Positions 24,693-34,918 of a stretch of DNA of 64,000 nucleotides are shown here, one piece after another. Made by a program: the position numbers and the translations under genes. This DNA is from Natronomonas salsuginis (GTDB taxonomy: Archaea > Halobacteriota > Halobacteria > Halobacteriales > Haloarculaceae): assembly GCF_005239135.1 (NCBI RefSeq), contig NZ_QKNX01000004.1, forward strand, positions 181,854 to 245,853. Direction: 5' to 3'. Position 1 is the first letter of the stretch; each line of letters begins with the position of its first letter. A model generated the notes under the pieces. That model was not told the origin of the DNA. It saw only the letters and a program-made list of their open reading frames with translations, and searched no databases.

Positions 24693-26723
24693 ATGGCGCT
24701 GATTTACGAACTCACTCCGGCAATCGTCCTGCTCCCGTTCGTATCGTTCCTGCTCGCGCTGTTTTTCGGCAAATGGCTGCCGAAGAAGGGTGCCGTGCCG
24801 GGCATCTTCGCGACGGTCGCGGCGCTCGGCCTCTCGCTCGCGACCCTGGGTTGGCTGCTCGTGACCGGCGAGCCGCACAACCAGACGTGGTACACGCTCG
24901 TTGACGCCGAGGTGACCTTCGATCTCACCTTCGGCATCCTGATCGACCAGCTCTCGGCAGCGATGCTCGTGATCGTCTCGCTCATCGCGTTTCTCGTCCA
25001 CGTCTTCTCGCTCGGCTACATGAACGACGAGGGCGAACCGGGGCTGCCGCGCTACTACGCCGGGTTGGGGCTGTTCACCGCGAGCATGCTCGCGTTCGTG
25101 GTCGCCGACAACCTCCTGATGGCGTTCATCTTCTTCGAGCTGGTCGGGCTGTGCTCGTACCTCCTCATCGGCCACTGGTTCACCGAGGACGCCCCGCCGT
25201 CGGCGGCGAAGAAGGCCTTCCTCGTCACCCGGTTCGGGGACTACTTCTTCCTCATCGGCGTCGTCGGCGTCCTCGTCACGTTCGGCACCGCGAACTTTGC
25301 CGGTAGCGAGGGGTTCCCCGTGCTTGCCGAGAGTGCCATCGAGGCCGGCGAGACGTTCTATGGGCTCGGAGCCGAGACGTGGCTGTCGATCCTCGGGCTG
25401 CTCGTGTTGGGCGGCGCGTTCGGTAAGTCCGCGCAGTTCCCGTTTCACACGTGGCTGCCCGACGCGATGGAGGGTCCGACGCCCGTCTCCGCGCTGATTC
25501 ACGCGGCGACGATGGTCGCCGCCGGCGTCTACCTCGTCGCCCGGATGTACGGCTTCTACGCGCTGTTGCCGACGGTGCTCGCGATCATCGCCTTCGTCGG
25601 CGGCTTCACCGCGCTGTTCGCCGCGACGATGGCCGTCGTGAAAAACGAGATCAAGCAGGTGCTCGCGTACTCGACGATCAGCCAGTACGGCTACATGATG
25701 CTCGCGCTGGGATCGGGGAGCTACGTCGCGGCCTTCTTCCACCTGACGACGCATGCGATCTTCAAGGCCCTGCTGTTCCTCGGGGCTGGATCGGTCATCA
25801 TCGCCATGCACCACAACGAGGACATGTGGGAGATGGGCGGGCTGAAAGACGAGATGCGGACTACGTATCTCACCTTCCTCGCCGGCTCGCTCGCGCTCGC
25901 CGGCATCTTTCCGTTCTCGGGCTTCTGGTCGAAAGACGAGGTGCTGTTCGAGACACTCGTCCACGCGCTCGGCGGGAGCCCGCTGCTGTTCGGCGCGTAC
26001 GCGATGGCGCTCGCGGCGGTGTTTCTCACCGGCTTTTACACGATCCGGATGGTGCTTCTCACCTTCCACGGCGAGCCGAGAAGCGACACCGCCGAGGCTC
26101 CCCACGGCGTCGGCTGGAACGTCAAATTGCCCCTGTCGGTACTTGGTGTGCTCGCGGTCCTCGCCGGCGCGCTGAACCTCGTTCCGGTCGAGAAGCTCTC
26201 CGAGGGCGCGCTCCACGTGGCCTTCCTCGAACAGTATCTCTATCGGGACGTCGGCTTGCTCACTCACGGCGAGCACTACGGCGAGCTGTTGGAGACGTAC
26301 GCCGGGTATCAATCGGCGTACATCGGTAGCGAGGCGACGACGGTGCTGCTCGGTGCGGGCCTCGGCCTTGCCCTCGCGCTGCTCGGTGCCAGCTCGGCGT
26401 ACGGGCTCTATCGCGGCTCGGAGCCGGTCAGACACACGGCGAAACTCGGCGGTCTCAGAACGCTTCTCATGCACAACTACTACCAAGACGAGTATCAGGT
26501 GTGGCTCGCCCGCGGGTTCACGGTCCGACTCGCCGCCGCCGCCAACACGTTCGATCAGGGCGTCATCGACGGCGCGGTGAACGCGCTGTCGAGCGTGAGC
26601 CTCTTTGCCGGTGACCGTCTGCGTCGGATTCAAACGGGTATCGTGACCAATTACGCGGCGCTGTTGCTGTTGAGCCTGCTCGCGTTACTCGCGGTCTTCG
26701 CGGTCCTCGGAGGGTGGTTCTGA
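24693..26723 (+). CDS. nuoL: NADH-quinone oxidoreductase-type subunit L
   Basis: 676 aa antiporter-like subunit with ~15 membrane helices and the long lateral helix of NuoL at the C-terminus. Signature ELVGLCSYLLIGHWF (Glu of TM5), GKSAQFPFHTWLPDAMEGPTPVSALIHAATMV, and the channel Lys in VKNEIKQVLAYSTISQYGYM and GGLKDEMR. Proton pump of complex I. One base separates it from nuoK. Confidence 0.97.
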   Translation: MALIYELTPAIVLLPFVSFLLALFFGKWLPKKGAVPGIFATVAALGLSLATLGWLLVTGEPHNQTWYTLVDAEVTFDLTFGILIDQLSAAMLVIVSLIAFLVHVFSLGYMNDEGEPGLPRYYAGLGLFTASMLAFVVADNLLMAFIFFELVGLCSYLLIGHWFTEDAPPSAAKKAFLVTRFGDYFFLIGVVGVLVTFGTANFAGSEGFPVLAESAIEAGETFYGLGAETWLSILGLLVLGGAFGKSAQFPFHTWLPDAMEGPTPVSALIHAATMVAAGVYLVARMYGFYALLPTVLAIIAFVGGFTALFAATMAVVKNEIKQVLAYSTISQYGYMMLALGSGSYVAAFFHLTTHAIFKALLFLGAGSVIIAMHHNEDMWEMGGLKDEMRTTYLTFLAGSLALAGIFPFSGFWSKDEVLFETLVHALGGSPLLFGAYAMALAAVFLTGFYTIRMVLLTFHGEPRSDTAEAPHGVGWNVKLPLSVLGVLAVLAGALNLVPVEKLSEGALHVAFLEQYLYRDVGLLTHGEHYGELLETYAGYQSAYIGSEATTVLLGAGLGLALALLGASSAYGLYRGSEPVRHTAKLGGLRTLLMHNYYQDEYQVWLARGFTVRLAAAANTFDQGVIDGAVNALSSVSLFAGDRLRRIQTGIVTNYAALLLLSLLALLAVFAVLGGWF

Positions 26724-28271
26724 ATGTTCGTCGAGGCGCTCATACTGCTGTGTTTCCTCGCGGCAGCCGTCGTCTTCGTCGCCCCCGACCGGTACGCGCC
26801 CAAACTCGCGTTTTGGCTCTCGGTCCCGCCGCTTCTCGTCTCGCTGTACATGTATCTCGGCTTCGACGGGAGCGGAAACGCCCTGCTCGGCGGCGAAATC
26901 GCCTACGAGACGTTCGCCGAGTGGCTGCAGTTCGGCCCCTACGCCGTCAACTACCACGTCGGTCTGGACGGCATTTCGCTCCCGCTCGTCATCCTCTCGA
27001 CGGTGTTGACGACGCTCGCCATCCTGAGCGCGTGGACGCCGATCGACAGCCGACAGAGCCAGTTCTACGGCCTGATCCTGTTTCTCGAGGGCAGCCTCAT
27101 CGGCGTCTTCGCCGCGCTCGATTTTATACTCTGGTTCGTCTTCTGGGAAGCCGTCCTGATTCCGATGTACCTGCTCATCGGCGTCTGGGGCGGCCCGCGC
27201 CGGAAGTACGCCGCGATCAAGTTCTTCGTCTACACGAACGTCGCCTCGCTCGTCATGTTCATCGCCTACTTCGGGCTGCTGTTCGGCCTCGGGGACGCCA
27301 TCTCCTCGACCTCGATGCCCGCGGCCGCCCAGGCGCTCCGGGCCGGTCAGTTGGGGTATCTCGGTACGGCGACGGTCGGCATCGGCCCGGAGACGCTCGC
27401 GATGGTCGCCTTCGTGGCGATGTTCGTCGGCTTCGCGGTGAAAGTCCCCATCGTCCCGTTTCATACGTGGCTGCCGGACGCCCACGTCGAGGCCCCGACG
27501 CCCGTCTCCGTGCTGTTGGCCGGCGTTCTCCTGAAGATGGGGACGTACGCACTGCTTCGGTTCAACTTTACGATGCTGCCCGAGCAGGCGGCGATGCTCG
27601 CCGCGCCGATCGCGGCGATCGCCGTGGTCTCGATCATCTACGGCGCGCTCCTCGCGCTCGCCCAGCAGGACCTCAAGCGGGTCGTCGCGTACTCCTCCGT
27701 CTCCTCGATGGGATACGTCATATTGGGCCTCGTCGCCTACACCGTCTACGGCGTCGGCGGCGCGACGTTCCAGATGATCGCTCACGGGCTCATCTCCGGA
27801 CTGCTGTTCATGACCGTCGGTGTCTTCTACAACGCGACGCACACGCGCATGATCGGCGACATGTCCGGGATCGCTGGCAGGATGCCGGTGACGGCGACGG
27901 TGTTCGTCGCCGGCGCGTTCGCGTACATGGGTCTGCCGCTCATGGCGGGCTTCATGGGCGAGCTGTTCGTTTTCATCGGCGCGTTCGAGTCGACGGTGCT
28001 GCCCGCCGCGCCGCTGTTCACCGCGGCCGCGATGTTCGGCATCGTGATCGTCGCCGGCTACCTGCTGTGGGCGATGCAGCGGTCGCTGTTCGGCCCCTTC
28101 AGACTCGAAACCGACTACGACCTCGGCCGCGCCCCGATACACGACCTCGCTCCGCTGCTCACGCTGGTCGTGCTCATCATCGCGCTGGGGATCGCTCCGG
28201 ACATCTTCTTCGAGATGATCCGCGATGCGACGCTCGACGTCATTGCGTTCGACTTCGGAGGTGACCTCTGA
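26724..28271 (+). CDS. nuoM: NADH-quinone oxidoreductase-type subunit M
   Basis: 515 aa, ~14 helices. Contains FVFWEAVLIPMYLLIGVWGG (TM5 Glu), VKVPIVPFHTWLPDAHVEAP and QQDLKRVVAYSSVSSMGY with the conserved pump lysine. Abuts the nuoL stop codon directly (stop TGA then ATG), and its own stop overlaps the nuoN start. Confidence 0.97.
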   Translation: MFVEALILLCFLAAAVVFVAPDRYAPKLAFWLSVPPLLVSLYMYLGFDGSGNALLGGEIAYETFAEWLQFGPYAVNYHVGLDGISLPLVILSTVLTTLAILSAWTPIDSRQSQFYGLILFLEGSLIGVFAALDFILWFVFWEAVLIPMYLLIGVWGGPRRKYAAIKFFVYTNVASLVMFIAYFGLLFGLGDAISSTSMPAAAQALRAGQLGYLGTATVGIGPETLAMVAFVAMFVGFAVKVPIVPFHTWLPDAHVEAPTPVSVLLAGVLLKMGTYALLRFNFTMLPEQAAMLAAPIAAIAVVSIIYGALLALAQQDLKRVVAYSSVSSMGYVILGLVAYTVYGVGGATFQMIAHGLISGLLFMTVGVFYNATHTRMIGDMSGIAGRMPVTATVFVAGAFAYMGLPLMAGFMGELFVFIGAFESTVLPAAPLFTAAAMFGIVIVAGYLLWAMQRSLFGPFRLETDYDLGRAPIHDLAPLLTLVVLIIALGIAPDIFFEMIRDATLDVIAFDFGGDL

Positions 28272-29755
28272 TGACCGAGTGGCTCCTGCTCGCGCCGGTC
28301 GGCGCGTTCGTTCTCGCGGCGCTGGCGCTGTTCGTGATCGACATGATCTCGCCCGATGCGACCGACAGTGGCCTCCTCGCAGGGGTCGCAACCGCCGGAT
28401 CGATCGCCGCGCTCGCCGCCTCCGGCGTGCTTCTGTTATCCGATGCGGCCGCCGGTGGCGTCGAACTGTTCGGCGGTCAGCTGGTCGTCGACGGGATGAG
28501 TCTCCTCTTTACGTTCATCTTCGGCAGCGTGACCGCGCTCGTCTCGGTCGCATCGCTCGATTACATCCGTGGGATGGCCCACCAGGCCGAGTACTACCTG
28601 CTCGTCCTGCTGGCCGCGACGGGGATGTCGATCATGGCGTCGGCGAACAGTCTCGCCGTCGTCTTCATCTCCCTCGAACTGGCGAGTCTTCCATCCTACG
28701 CGCTGGTCGCGTATCTGAAAGGCAACCGCGGCTCGGTCGAGGGAGCGCTCAAGTACTTCCTGATCGGGGCGCTCTCGTCGAGCATCCTCGTCTACGGTAT
28801 CTCGCTCGTTTACGCTGCCACGGGGAGCCTGTTGCTCGCCGATGTCGCCGGATCCATCGGTGGAGCGGCGGCCAACTACACCGGTGTTCTCGGCGTCGGA
28901 TTGCTCATGATCATCGCCGGCTTCGCGTTCAAGACGGCATCGGTCCCGTTCCACTTCTGGGCACCCGACGCCTACGAGGGCGCGCCCGCGCCGGTCGCGG
29001 CGTTCCTCTCATCGGCGTCGAAGGCCGCCGGTTTCGTCGTCGCCTTCCGCGTGTTGCTCGTCGCGTTCCCGATACAGGAAGTCGCGGGCGCCGTCGACTG
29101 GGTGTTGGCTTTCCAGATCCTCGCTGTGCTCACCATGACGGTCGGGAACTTCGCGGCGGCGACCCAGGAGAACGTCAAGCGAATGCTGGCGTACTCCTCG
29201 ATCGGTCACGCTGGATACGTTCTGATCGGACTGGCCGCGCTGACAAACGTTGGCGGACTGAGCGCGGAGGCGACCGTCCTCGGCGCGAGCATGCTTCACC
29301 TGCTCGTCTACGGCTTCATGAACACCGGCGCGTTCCTCTTCGTCGCGCTGGTCGAACACTGGGGGGTCGGCCGCACCTTCGAGGACTACAACGGACTCGC
29401 GCGCGAGGCCCCGATCGCCTGCGTCGCGATGACGGTCTTCATGTTCTCTTTGGCCGGCCTGCCGGTCGGCGGCGGTTTCGTCTCGAAGTACTACCTGTTC
29501 GCGGGCGCGGTCGGCGCGGGCGTCTGGTGGCTCGCGCTGGTCGGCGCGGTCAACAGCGCGCTGAGCCTCTACTACTACAGCCGAGTCGTCAAGGCCGTGT
29601 GGATCGAAGAGCCGGCCGAACAGCGAACCATAGAGCGGTATCCGACCGCGCTGTACGTCGCGGTGCTCACCGCCGCCGTCGTGACCGTCCTCCTGTTGCC
29701 GGGACTGTTCGTCTTCGACGGCGCAGCGTTCGACGCGGCCGCGGCGTTGCTCTGA
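28271..29755 (+). CDS. nuoN: NADH-quinone oxidoreductase-type subunit N
   Basis: 494 aa, ~14 helices. Contains FISLELASLPSYALVAYLKG (TM5 Glu), FKTASVPFHFWAPDAYEGAP and TQENVKRMLAYSSIGHAGYV with the pump lysine. Last gene of the nuoJ-J-K-L-M-N run; the soluble and quinone-site subunits (A-I) are not in the window, so they must be elsewhere in the genome. Confidence 0.97.
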   Translation: MTEWLLLAPVGAFVLAALALFVIDMISPDATDSGLLAGVATAGSIAALAASGVLLLSDAAAGGVELFGGQLVVDGMSLLFTFIFGSVTALVSVASLDYIRGMAHQAEYYLLVLLAATGMSIMASANSLAVVFISLELASLPSYALVAYLKGNRGSVEGALKYFLIGALSSSILVYGISLVYAATGSLLLADVAGSIGGAAANYTGVLGVGLLMIIAGFAFKTASVPFHFWAPDAYEGAPAPVAAFLSSASKAAGFVVAFRVLLVAFPIQEVAGAVDWVLAFQILAVLTMTVGNFAAATQENVKRMLAYSSIGHAGYVLIGLAALTNVGGLSAEATVLGASMLHLLVYGFMNTGAFLFVALVEHWGVGRTFEDYNGLAREAPIACVAMTVFMFSLAGLPVGGGFVSKYYLFAGAVGAGVWWLALVGAVNSALSLYYYSRVVKAVWIEEPAEQRTIERYPTALYVAVLTAAVVTVLLLPGLFVFDGAAFDAAAALL

Positions 29756-29840
29756 GCCGCCTCGAACGCTTTCTGACGGCTCCTCCGAAGCGCATCGGCG
29801 GTCCAGCACGCTTTAGACCGTCGAGGGCACATCGGTAGCC

Positions 29841-31304
29841 ATGGACCGGCTGGTGTTGGGATACGATGCGGTCGGCGCGTCGTTCGTCGAGCGATTGGCC
29901 GATCAGCCGGGCGAACTCGTCGTTCTCACTCCCGACACGGAGCGAGCCGAGTCGCTGCGTGACGGCGAGATCGCGGCCCGCCACGTCGACATCGGGAACG
30001 TCGACGACGTTCGCACCGTCGCTGGGGATATCGATTCAGTCGTCGTCGCCCCGCTCGGTTCGGACGAACTCCGGACGGCCGTCTCGACGGCCCGTTCGGC
30101 CTACCCGTCGGCGTTCCTCATGGTCTGTCTCGGCGGTGAGACGACGGCGGACGACCGACGCAACGTCGAGTCAGTTGCTGACCGGATCGTAGACCTCTCG
30201 GCCGATGTCGGGGAGGCCGTGCTCGATCGAGCCGGCGACCCCGGCCTTCGACTGCGAAAGCTCCGCGAAGTCTTCGACGAGATGGATGGCCGCCTCGCCG
30301 TCGTCGCCCACGACAATCCGGATCCGGACGCGATCGCCTCGGCGATCGGACTCAGACGGCTCGCGATGGAGTTCGGGGTCGACGCGGAGGCGTGTTACCA
30401 CGGCGAGATCAGCCATCAGGAAAACCGAGCGCTCGTCAACCTCTTCGGGTTCGAACTGACGAATCTGCCGTCCGACGCCGATCTCTCGTCGTTCGACGTT
30501 TTCGCTCTCGTCGACCACTCCCGGCCCGGTGTCAACGACGGGCTGCCGGAGGGGACGCCAGTGGATATTGTGATCGACCACCATCCACCGAGAGACCCCG
30601 TCTCTGCGAAGTTCGTCGATCTCCGTAGCGACGTCGGTGCGACCTGTACGCTCATCGTGGGCTATCTCGACCGATTCGGCATCGAGCCGACGGAGGAACT
30701 GGCGAGCGGGCTCCTGTACGGTATCCGAACCGACACGCTGGAGTTCAGCCGCGGGGTCTCGATAGCGGATTTCGATGCGGCGGCCGGACTCGTCGAACTG
30801 GCCGATACTGATCGGCTCAGACAGGTCGAGTCACCGAGCGTCTCGACAGAAACGCTCGGCATACTCGGTAAAGCCATCTCGAACCGAACCGTACAGGACG
30901 ACGTCTTGACGACCTGCGTCGGGCCCATCTCCGATCGCGATACGCTCGCGCAGGCTGCCGACCGGCTGCTCGCCATGGACTCGATCACGACGACGCTCGT
31001 CTTCGGCTACACGGAGGATACGGTGTTCGCCTCCGCACGGGCTCGTGGGGTCGAACGCGACCTCGGCGAGATCCTTCGTGACGCGTTCGGACAGATCGGG
31101 AGCGCCGGCGGCCACGCGGATATGGCGGGCGCACAGATCCCCGTCGGCATTCTGACTGACGAAACGGCCGACGACGACGAACGCGGCGACGTGATCACCG
31201 ACGTGATCACGGATCGATTCTTCGAGGCGCTCGGGATCGTCCCCGACTATCCAGCGACGTTCGTCTACACCGACTCCGGCGACGGCGACGATCGACTCAA
31301 CTGA
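29841..31304 (+). CDS. DHH-family phosphoesterase with TrkA-N-like N-terminus
   Basis: 487 aa. Residues 1-130 form a Rossmann-like RCK/TrkA_N module with a degenerate glycine loop (GYDAVGASF). Residues ~150-330 are the DHH domain (AHDNPDPDAIASA with His157, Asp161, Asp163; VDHSRPG; IDHHPP with Asp246-His247-His248), and the C-terminus is DHHA1 (SARARGVERDLGEILRDAFG ... GSAGGHADMAGA). This fusion is common in haloarchaea; activity is probably on short oligonucleotides or cyclic dinucleotides, by family. Start at 29841 follows a TATA-like ctttagac. Confidence 0.9.
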   Translation: MDRLVLGYDAVGASFVERLADQPGELVVLTPDTERAESLRDGEIAARHVDIGNVDDVRTVAGDIDSVVVAPLGSDELRTAVSTARSAYPSAFLMVCLGGETTADDRRNVESVADRIVDLSADVGEAVLDRAGDPGLRLRKLREVFDEMDGRLAVVAHDNPDPDAIASAIGLRRLAMEFGVDAEACYHGEISHQENRALVNLFGFELTNLPSDADLSSFDVFALVDHSRPGVNDGLPEGTPVDIVIDHHPPRDPVSAKFVDLRSDVGATCTLIVGYLDRFGIEPTEELASGLLYGIRTDTLEFSRGVSIADFDAAAGLVELADTDRLRQVESPSVSTETLGILGKAISNRTVQDDVLTTCVGPISDRDTLAQAADRLLAMDSITTTLVFGYTEDTVFASARARGVERDLGEILRDAFGQIGSAGGHADMAGAQIPVGILTDETADDDERGDVITDVITDRFFEALGIVPDYPATFVYTDSGDGDDRLN

Positions 31305-31356
31305 GCAGTCGGTCGATGAGGTGACCTTTTTGCCGCTCGGCATCGTTGTTCGGACA

Positions 31357-32163
31357 ATGGACGATACCCCCTACGACGGTAAACCGAGGGTGAAAGATTA
31401 CATGACGCGCGATGTCGCGACCGTTTCGCCGGACGACACCGTCGGTGACGTGGCCGAGCGCATCGCCGGGAGCGACGACCACAGCGGCTTTCCCGTGTGC
31501 GACGGGCGTCGCGTTCAGGGATTCATCAGCGCTCGCGATCTGCTACTCGCCGATGATATGGATCCGATCTTCAAAGTGATGTCCGACGACATAATCGTCG
31601 CACACCCGGATATGCGGATCACGGACGCGGCTCGCGTGATCCTCCGATCGGGGATTCAACGACTGCCGGTGGTCGACGACGCCGGAAACCTCGTCGGGAT
31701 CATCTCGAATGCCGATGTCATTCGATCTCAGATCGAGCGAGCGACACCCGAGAAGGTCGGAAAGCTCCTGCGAACGCTGGAGAGCATCCATGGGGTCGAG
31801 GCGGTCGAAGAACGCCGGATGGTCGATCTCTCGGCGCTCGTGCCGACACAGACGAGAGTGTACACCGACGAGTTGGAGGGCCGAAGCTACGAGCTACAGA
31901 ACGGACTGGCCGAACCGCTCGTCGTCATCGACAATGCGGGGGAACTCCTCCTGGCGGACGGCCACCACCGCGTGAAGGCGGCGGCGCGGCTCGGGATTGA
32001 GGAGATGGACGCCTACGTTATCCAGCTCGACCAGCGGGTGGAGTTGGGGATGGCGAAAACCGCGCGCAAGAGCAATCTCGAAACGATCGACGACATCGAG
32101 GAGGTCGACTACGGCCATCACCCGCTCGTCGAGACGACGAAGCGGCTGCAGGATCCCGAATAG
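31357..32163 (+). CDS. CBS-pair protein with ParB-like C-terminal domain
   Basis: 268 aa. Two CBS motifs (residues ~8-60 VKDYMTRDVATVSPDD...; ~72-128 MSDDIIVAHPDMRITDAARV), followed by a ParB/sulfiredoxin-like domain whose GELLLADGHHRVKAAARLG motif is clear (~195-215). CBS pairs bind adenylates. Known haloarchaeal proteins with this layout have no assigned role; a nucleotide-sensing regulator is possible. The ATG at 31357 is preferred since gtgaccttttt ~30 nt upstream looks like a core promoter. Confidence 0.87.
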   Translation: MDDTPYDGKPRVKDYMTRDVATVSPDDTVGDVAERIAGSDDHSGFPVCDGRRVQGFISARDLLLADDMDPIFKVMSDDIIVAHPDMRITDAARVILRSGIQRLPVVDDAGNLVGIISNADVIRSQIERATPEKVGKLLRTLESIHGVEAVEERRMVDLSALVPTQTRVYTDELEGRSYELQNGLAEPLVVIDNAGELLLADGHHRVKAAARLGIEEMDAYVIQLDQRVELGMAKTARKSNLETIDDIEEVDYGHHPLVETTKRLQDPE

Positions 32164-32276
32164 CGCATCCCCCGTTCGTGACGATTCACGCTCGTTCGAG
32201 GGGTGGAGATCGGGCGAGTTGTTCACCCAACCCGTTGGAAGCGGGAGGTCTAAGTGTACGCGCGCGAAGGTACCAG

Positions 32277-33647
32277 ATGATGCGATCGAATGGGTTCGTG
32301 TCCCTGCTCGCGGCGACCGTCATCGGCGTATATGTGCTCGTGGTCGTCGGTGCGACTGCCGCCCTCGCGGACGCTGCAACCGCGTGCGGTGGCTGGCCAC
32401 TCTGTCAGGGCTCGCTGTCAAATCCGGACGTCCTCGTTGTCCTCTTTCACCGTGCGGCCGCGACCGTAGTCGGCCTGTTGGTCGTGGCAGCCGCCGTTGT
32501 CGGCTGGCGTCGCGTGACGCGACGGGTTCAAATCGCGCTGGTTATGTCCCTGTCGTTGTACCCGTTTCAGGCGGGGCTCGGCGCGCTCGTGGCCACCGGC
32601 GCGGCGCTCGAACAGATTCACCTGTTCGTCGGGATGGTCATCTTCGGCACGCTGGTGCTCGCGCTCGCGTGGCACCTCGAAGCGGAAACCGGCACCGACG
32701 ACGCCCCCGAGACGCCCCCCGATCTTTCCGGACCGGTCGACGAGCCCGTCGAACCGCCCGCGTCCGTACACACGCTCTCTGGGATGTCGCGGCTCAAAGC
32801 CACGGTCGGTGCGTACTTTCAGCTGATGAAACCTCGGCTCATGTGGTTGCTCTGTCTCGTCGCGGGCGCCGGGATGGTGCTGGCCGGTACGCCAACGGTC
32901 CGAACCGTCATCGCCACGCTCGGCGGCGGCGTGTTGGCGATCGGCGCGTCGGGGACGTTCAACCACGTCCTCGAACGCGATATCGACAAGCGGATGGAGC
33001 GAACCTCGGATCGGCCGCTCGCGACCCACGAGGTCCCGGTTCGGAACGCCTTGGCCTTCGGCGGGCTGTTGACCGTTGCCTCGCTGTGGGCGTTCCTCAC
33101 CGTGAATCTCCTCACCGCCGCACTCGGGTTGGCCGCGATCGCCTTCTACAGCGTCGTCTACACGCTCATCCTGAAGCCAAACACCGTCCAAAATACGGTG
33201 ATCGGCGGCGCTGCGGGCGCGCTCCCCGCGCTCATCGGCTACGCCGCCGTGACCGGAACCGTCGGTCTCGGCGGGCTCGTCCTCGCGGGAGTCATCTTCC
33301 TGTGGACGCCGGCGCACTTTTACAACCTCGCGCTGGCCTACCGCGACGACTACGAGCGCGGCGGATTCCCAATGATGCCGATCGTGCGCGGCGAAACCGA
33401 GACGCGTAAACACATCGTGCTGTATCTCGCCGCAACGCTTCTCGGCGCTGGCGTCCTCGCTGCGGTGGCGAACCTCGGTTGGCTCTACGGACTCACCACG
33501 GTCGCACTTGGTGCCGTCTTCCTGTGGATGGTCGTCCGACTCCACTATGAGCAGTCCGAAGGTGCTGCCTTCAGAGCGTTTCACGCGTCGAACGCCTACC
33601 TCGGACTCGTGCTCGTCGCGATCGTCGTCGACGCGCTCGCCATCTAA
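32277..33647 (+). CDS. ctaB: Heme o synthase (protoheme IX farnesyltransferase) with CtaA-like N-terminal part
   Basis: 456 aa (455 if the second ATG is used). Residues 1-140 hold four helices resembling half of a CtaA heme-transport/heme a synthase fold (CGGWPLCQG; FHRAAATVVGLLV; EQIHLFVGMVIFG), and residues ~165-456 are CtaB, UbiA-type prenyltransferase, with TFNHVLERDIDKRMERTSDR (first Asp-rich motif) and YRDDYERGGFPMMP (second). It makes heme O for the oxidase encoded downstream. Such fusions are usual in haloarchaea. No CtaA is adjacent. Confidence 0.94.
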   Translation: MMRSNGFVSLLAATVIGVYVLVVVGATAALADAATACGGWPLCQGSLSNPDVLVVLFHRAAATVVGLLVVAAAVVGWRRVTRRVQIALVMSLSLYPFQAGLGALVATGAALEQIHLFVGMVIFGTLVLALAWHLEAETGTDDAPETPPDLSGPVDEPVEPPASVHTLSGMSRLKATVGAYFQLMKPRLMWLLCLVAGAGMVLAGTPTVRTVIATLGGGVLAIGASGTFNHVLERDIDKRMERTSDRPLATHEVPVRNALAFGGLLTVASLWAFLTVNLLTAALGLAAIAFYSVVYTLILKPNTVQNTVIGGAAGALPALIGYAAVTGTVGLGGLVLAGVIFLWTPAHFYNLALAYRDDYERGGFPMMPIVRGETETRKHIVLYLAATLLGAGVLAAVANLGWLYGLTTVALGAVFLWMVVRLHYEQSEGAAFRAFHASNAYLGLVLVAIVVDALAI

Positions 33648-33830
33648 GGGGACCGCATACGAGTCGGCCACAGTCGACTCGTGGGCTGGCGACGATCGGT
33701 GTCACTTCTGTATCCATCCGTGGCAGCTGAGTCGGCGACAAGTCTCTCATCCGTCGATTTGGATCTCTTCAGAACCCGGCCGTAGCCGGCGGCCGTTTCG
33801 ATCGCTTCCGCTCGATCCCAACAGTACCGT
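33648..33830. other. Intergenic between ctaB and the small convergent gene
   Basis: 183 nt with no ORF of substance; the region falls between two convergent stop codons (ctaB end and the 33831 gene end). No clear T-rich terminator or hairpin was identified. Confidence 0.5.
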
Positions 33831-34061
33831 CTAGATCGGGCTGTGCAGTATCTGGAGCGCGATCAAGAAGAGGAACACCAAACCGAGTCCAGAGATGCCT
33901 GCCCCGACCGCGTGAGCAGTGCCGAGCCCGGACCGGCGAGCTATCTGGTAGGGTCCCCCAAACAGGAGGACCGAGAGCACTATCAAGACCGCGTACAGCG
34001 TGATTCCTGACAACGCTCCCAACGCCTCGACGACTGCGAGTACGAAAACCTGTGACATCAT
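33831..34061 (-). CDS. Small two-helix membrane protein
   Basis: 76 aa (75 from the second ATG). Two long hydrophobic segments with a hydrophilic turn (FGGPYQIARRSGLGTAHAVG). It lies between ctaB and coxB on the opposite strand, and its promoter region is divergent with coxB. Small membrane proteins near cox operons may be accessory or assembly factors, but nothing in the sequence shows it. Confidence 0.7.
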   Translation of the reverse strand: MMSQVFVLAVVEALGALSGITLYAVLIVLSVLLFGGPYQIARRSGLGTAHAVGAGISGLGLVFLFLIALQILHSPI

Positions 34062-34187
34062 TGTTTTGCGGCTACTGTCGAGTGGTTTCTTCAGGCGTGT
34101 AAATAACCTTTGCCGTCGGTCGTCGCGCCCCGTACAACAAGAGCTAAGTGGATTACACCGTCACTAGAACTAACGCCACAATATACC

Positions 34188-34918
34188 ATGATTGATCCCT
34201 TCGTACTGCAGCAGGTACCGGAAAACTGGCGAGCGCAGGCTGAAGTCTTCTCGGAGATCTTCCTGGTGTTTCTCGCCATCGGAACCGTCGTCGGTGTCGT
34301 CGTCGTCGCTTATACGCTGTATAACGCGTATAAATATCGCGGGAGCGAGAGCGACGGCTCGTCATTCGACGCGCCGCAGCTCGGTGAACTTCCCACCGGG
34401 CAGAGCGGCGGAAAGAGCAAAAAGCTGTTTCTCTCCTTCGCACTCAGCGCGATCGTCGTCATCAGCGTCGTCGTCTATTCGTACACGCTCCTCCTGTACG
34501 TCGAGGCGGGACCGACCTCCGAAGTCGAGACCGAGGGGAGTATGGAGATCGACGTCGTCGGCTTCCAGTTCGGCTGGGAGTTCGAGTACCCCAACGGACA
34601 GACGTCGCTGAACGAAATGCGAGTGCCGGCCGGCGAGGATCAGGTGATCCGGTTACATGTCACCTCCGACGACGTCTGGCACGCGTTCGGGATAACGGAA
34701 CTGCGCGTCAAGGCCGACGCGATCCCCGGAGAGACTGCTACCACCTGGTTCGTCGCCGACGAACCGGGCACCTACGCGATCGAGTGTTTCGAACTTTGCG
34801 GAATCGGTCATTCGCAGATGGGCGGTCAAGTCACTGTTATGGAACCGGACGAATTCAACGAGTGGTATGAAGGAACGGACGAGGGAACATCACAGAGCCA
34901 AGTGGAGGTGAGTAGCTG

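Noticed and set aside
24624..26633. Long open frame (669 codons) on the minus strand opposite nuoL
   Set aside because: Arg/Glu/His-rich low-complexity product without motifs. High GC makes antisense frames open; nuoL is unmistakable on the other strand.
26685..28391. Long minus-strand frame opposite nuoM
   Set aside because: Arg/Asp-rich shadow of a conserved membrane subunit with no homology.
32525..32540. tRNA-like ggttcaaatc
   Set aside because: It lies inside the ctaB coding sequence and has no matching arms.
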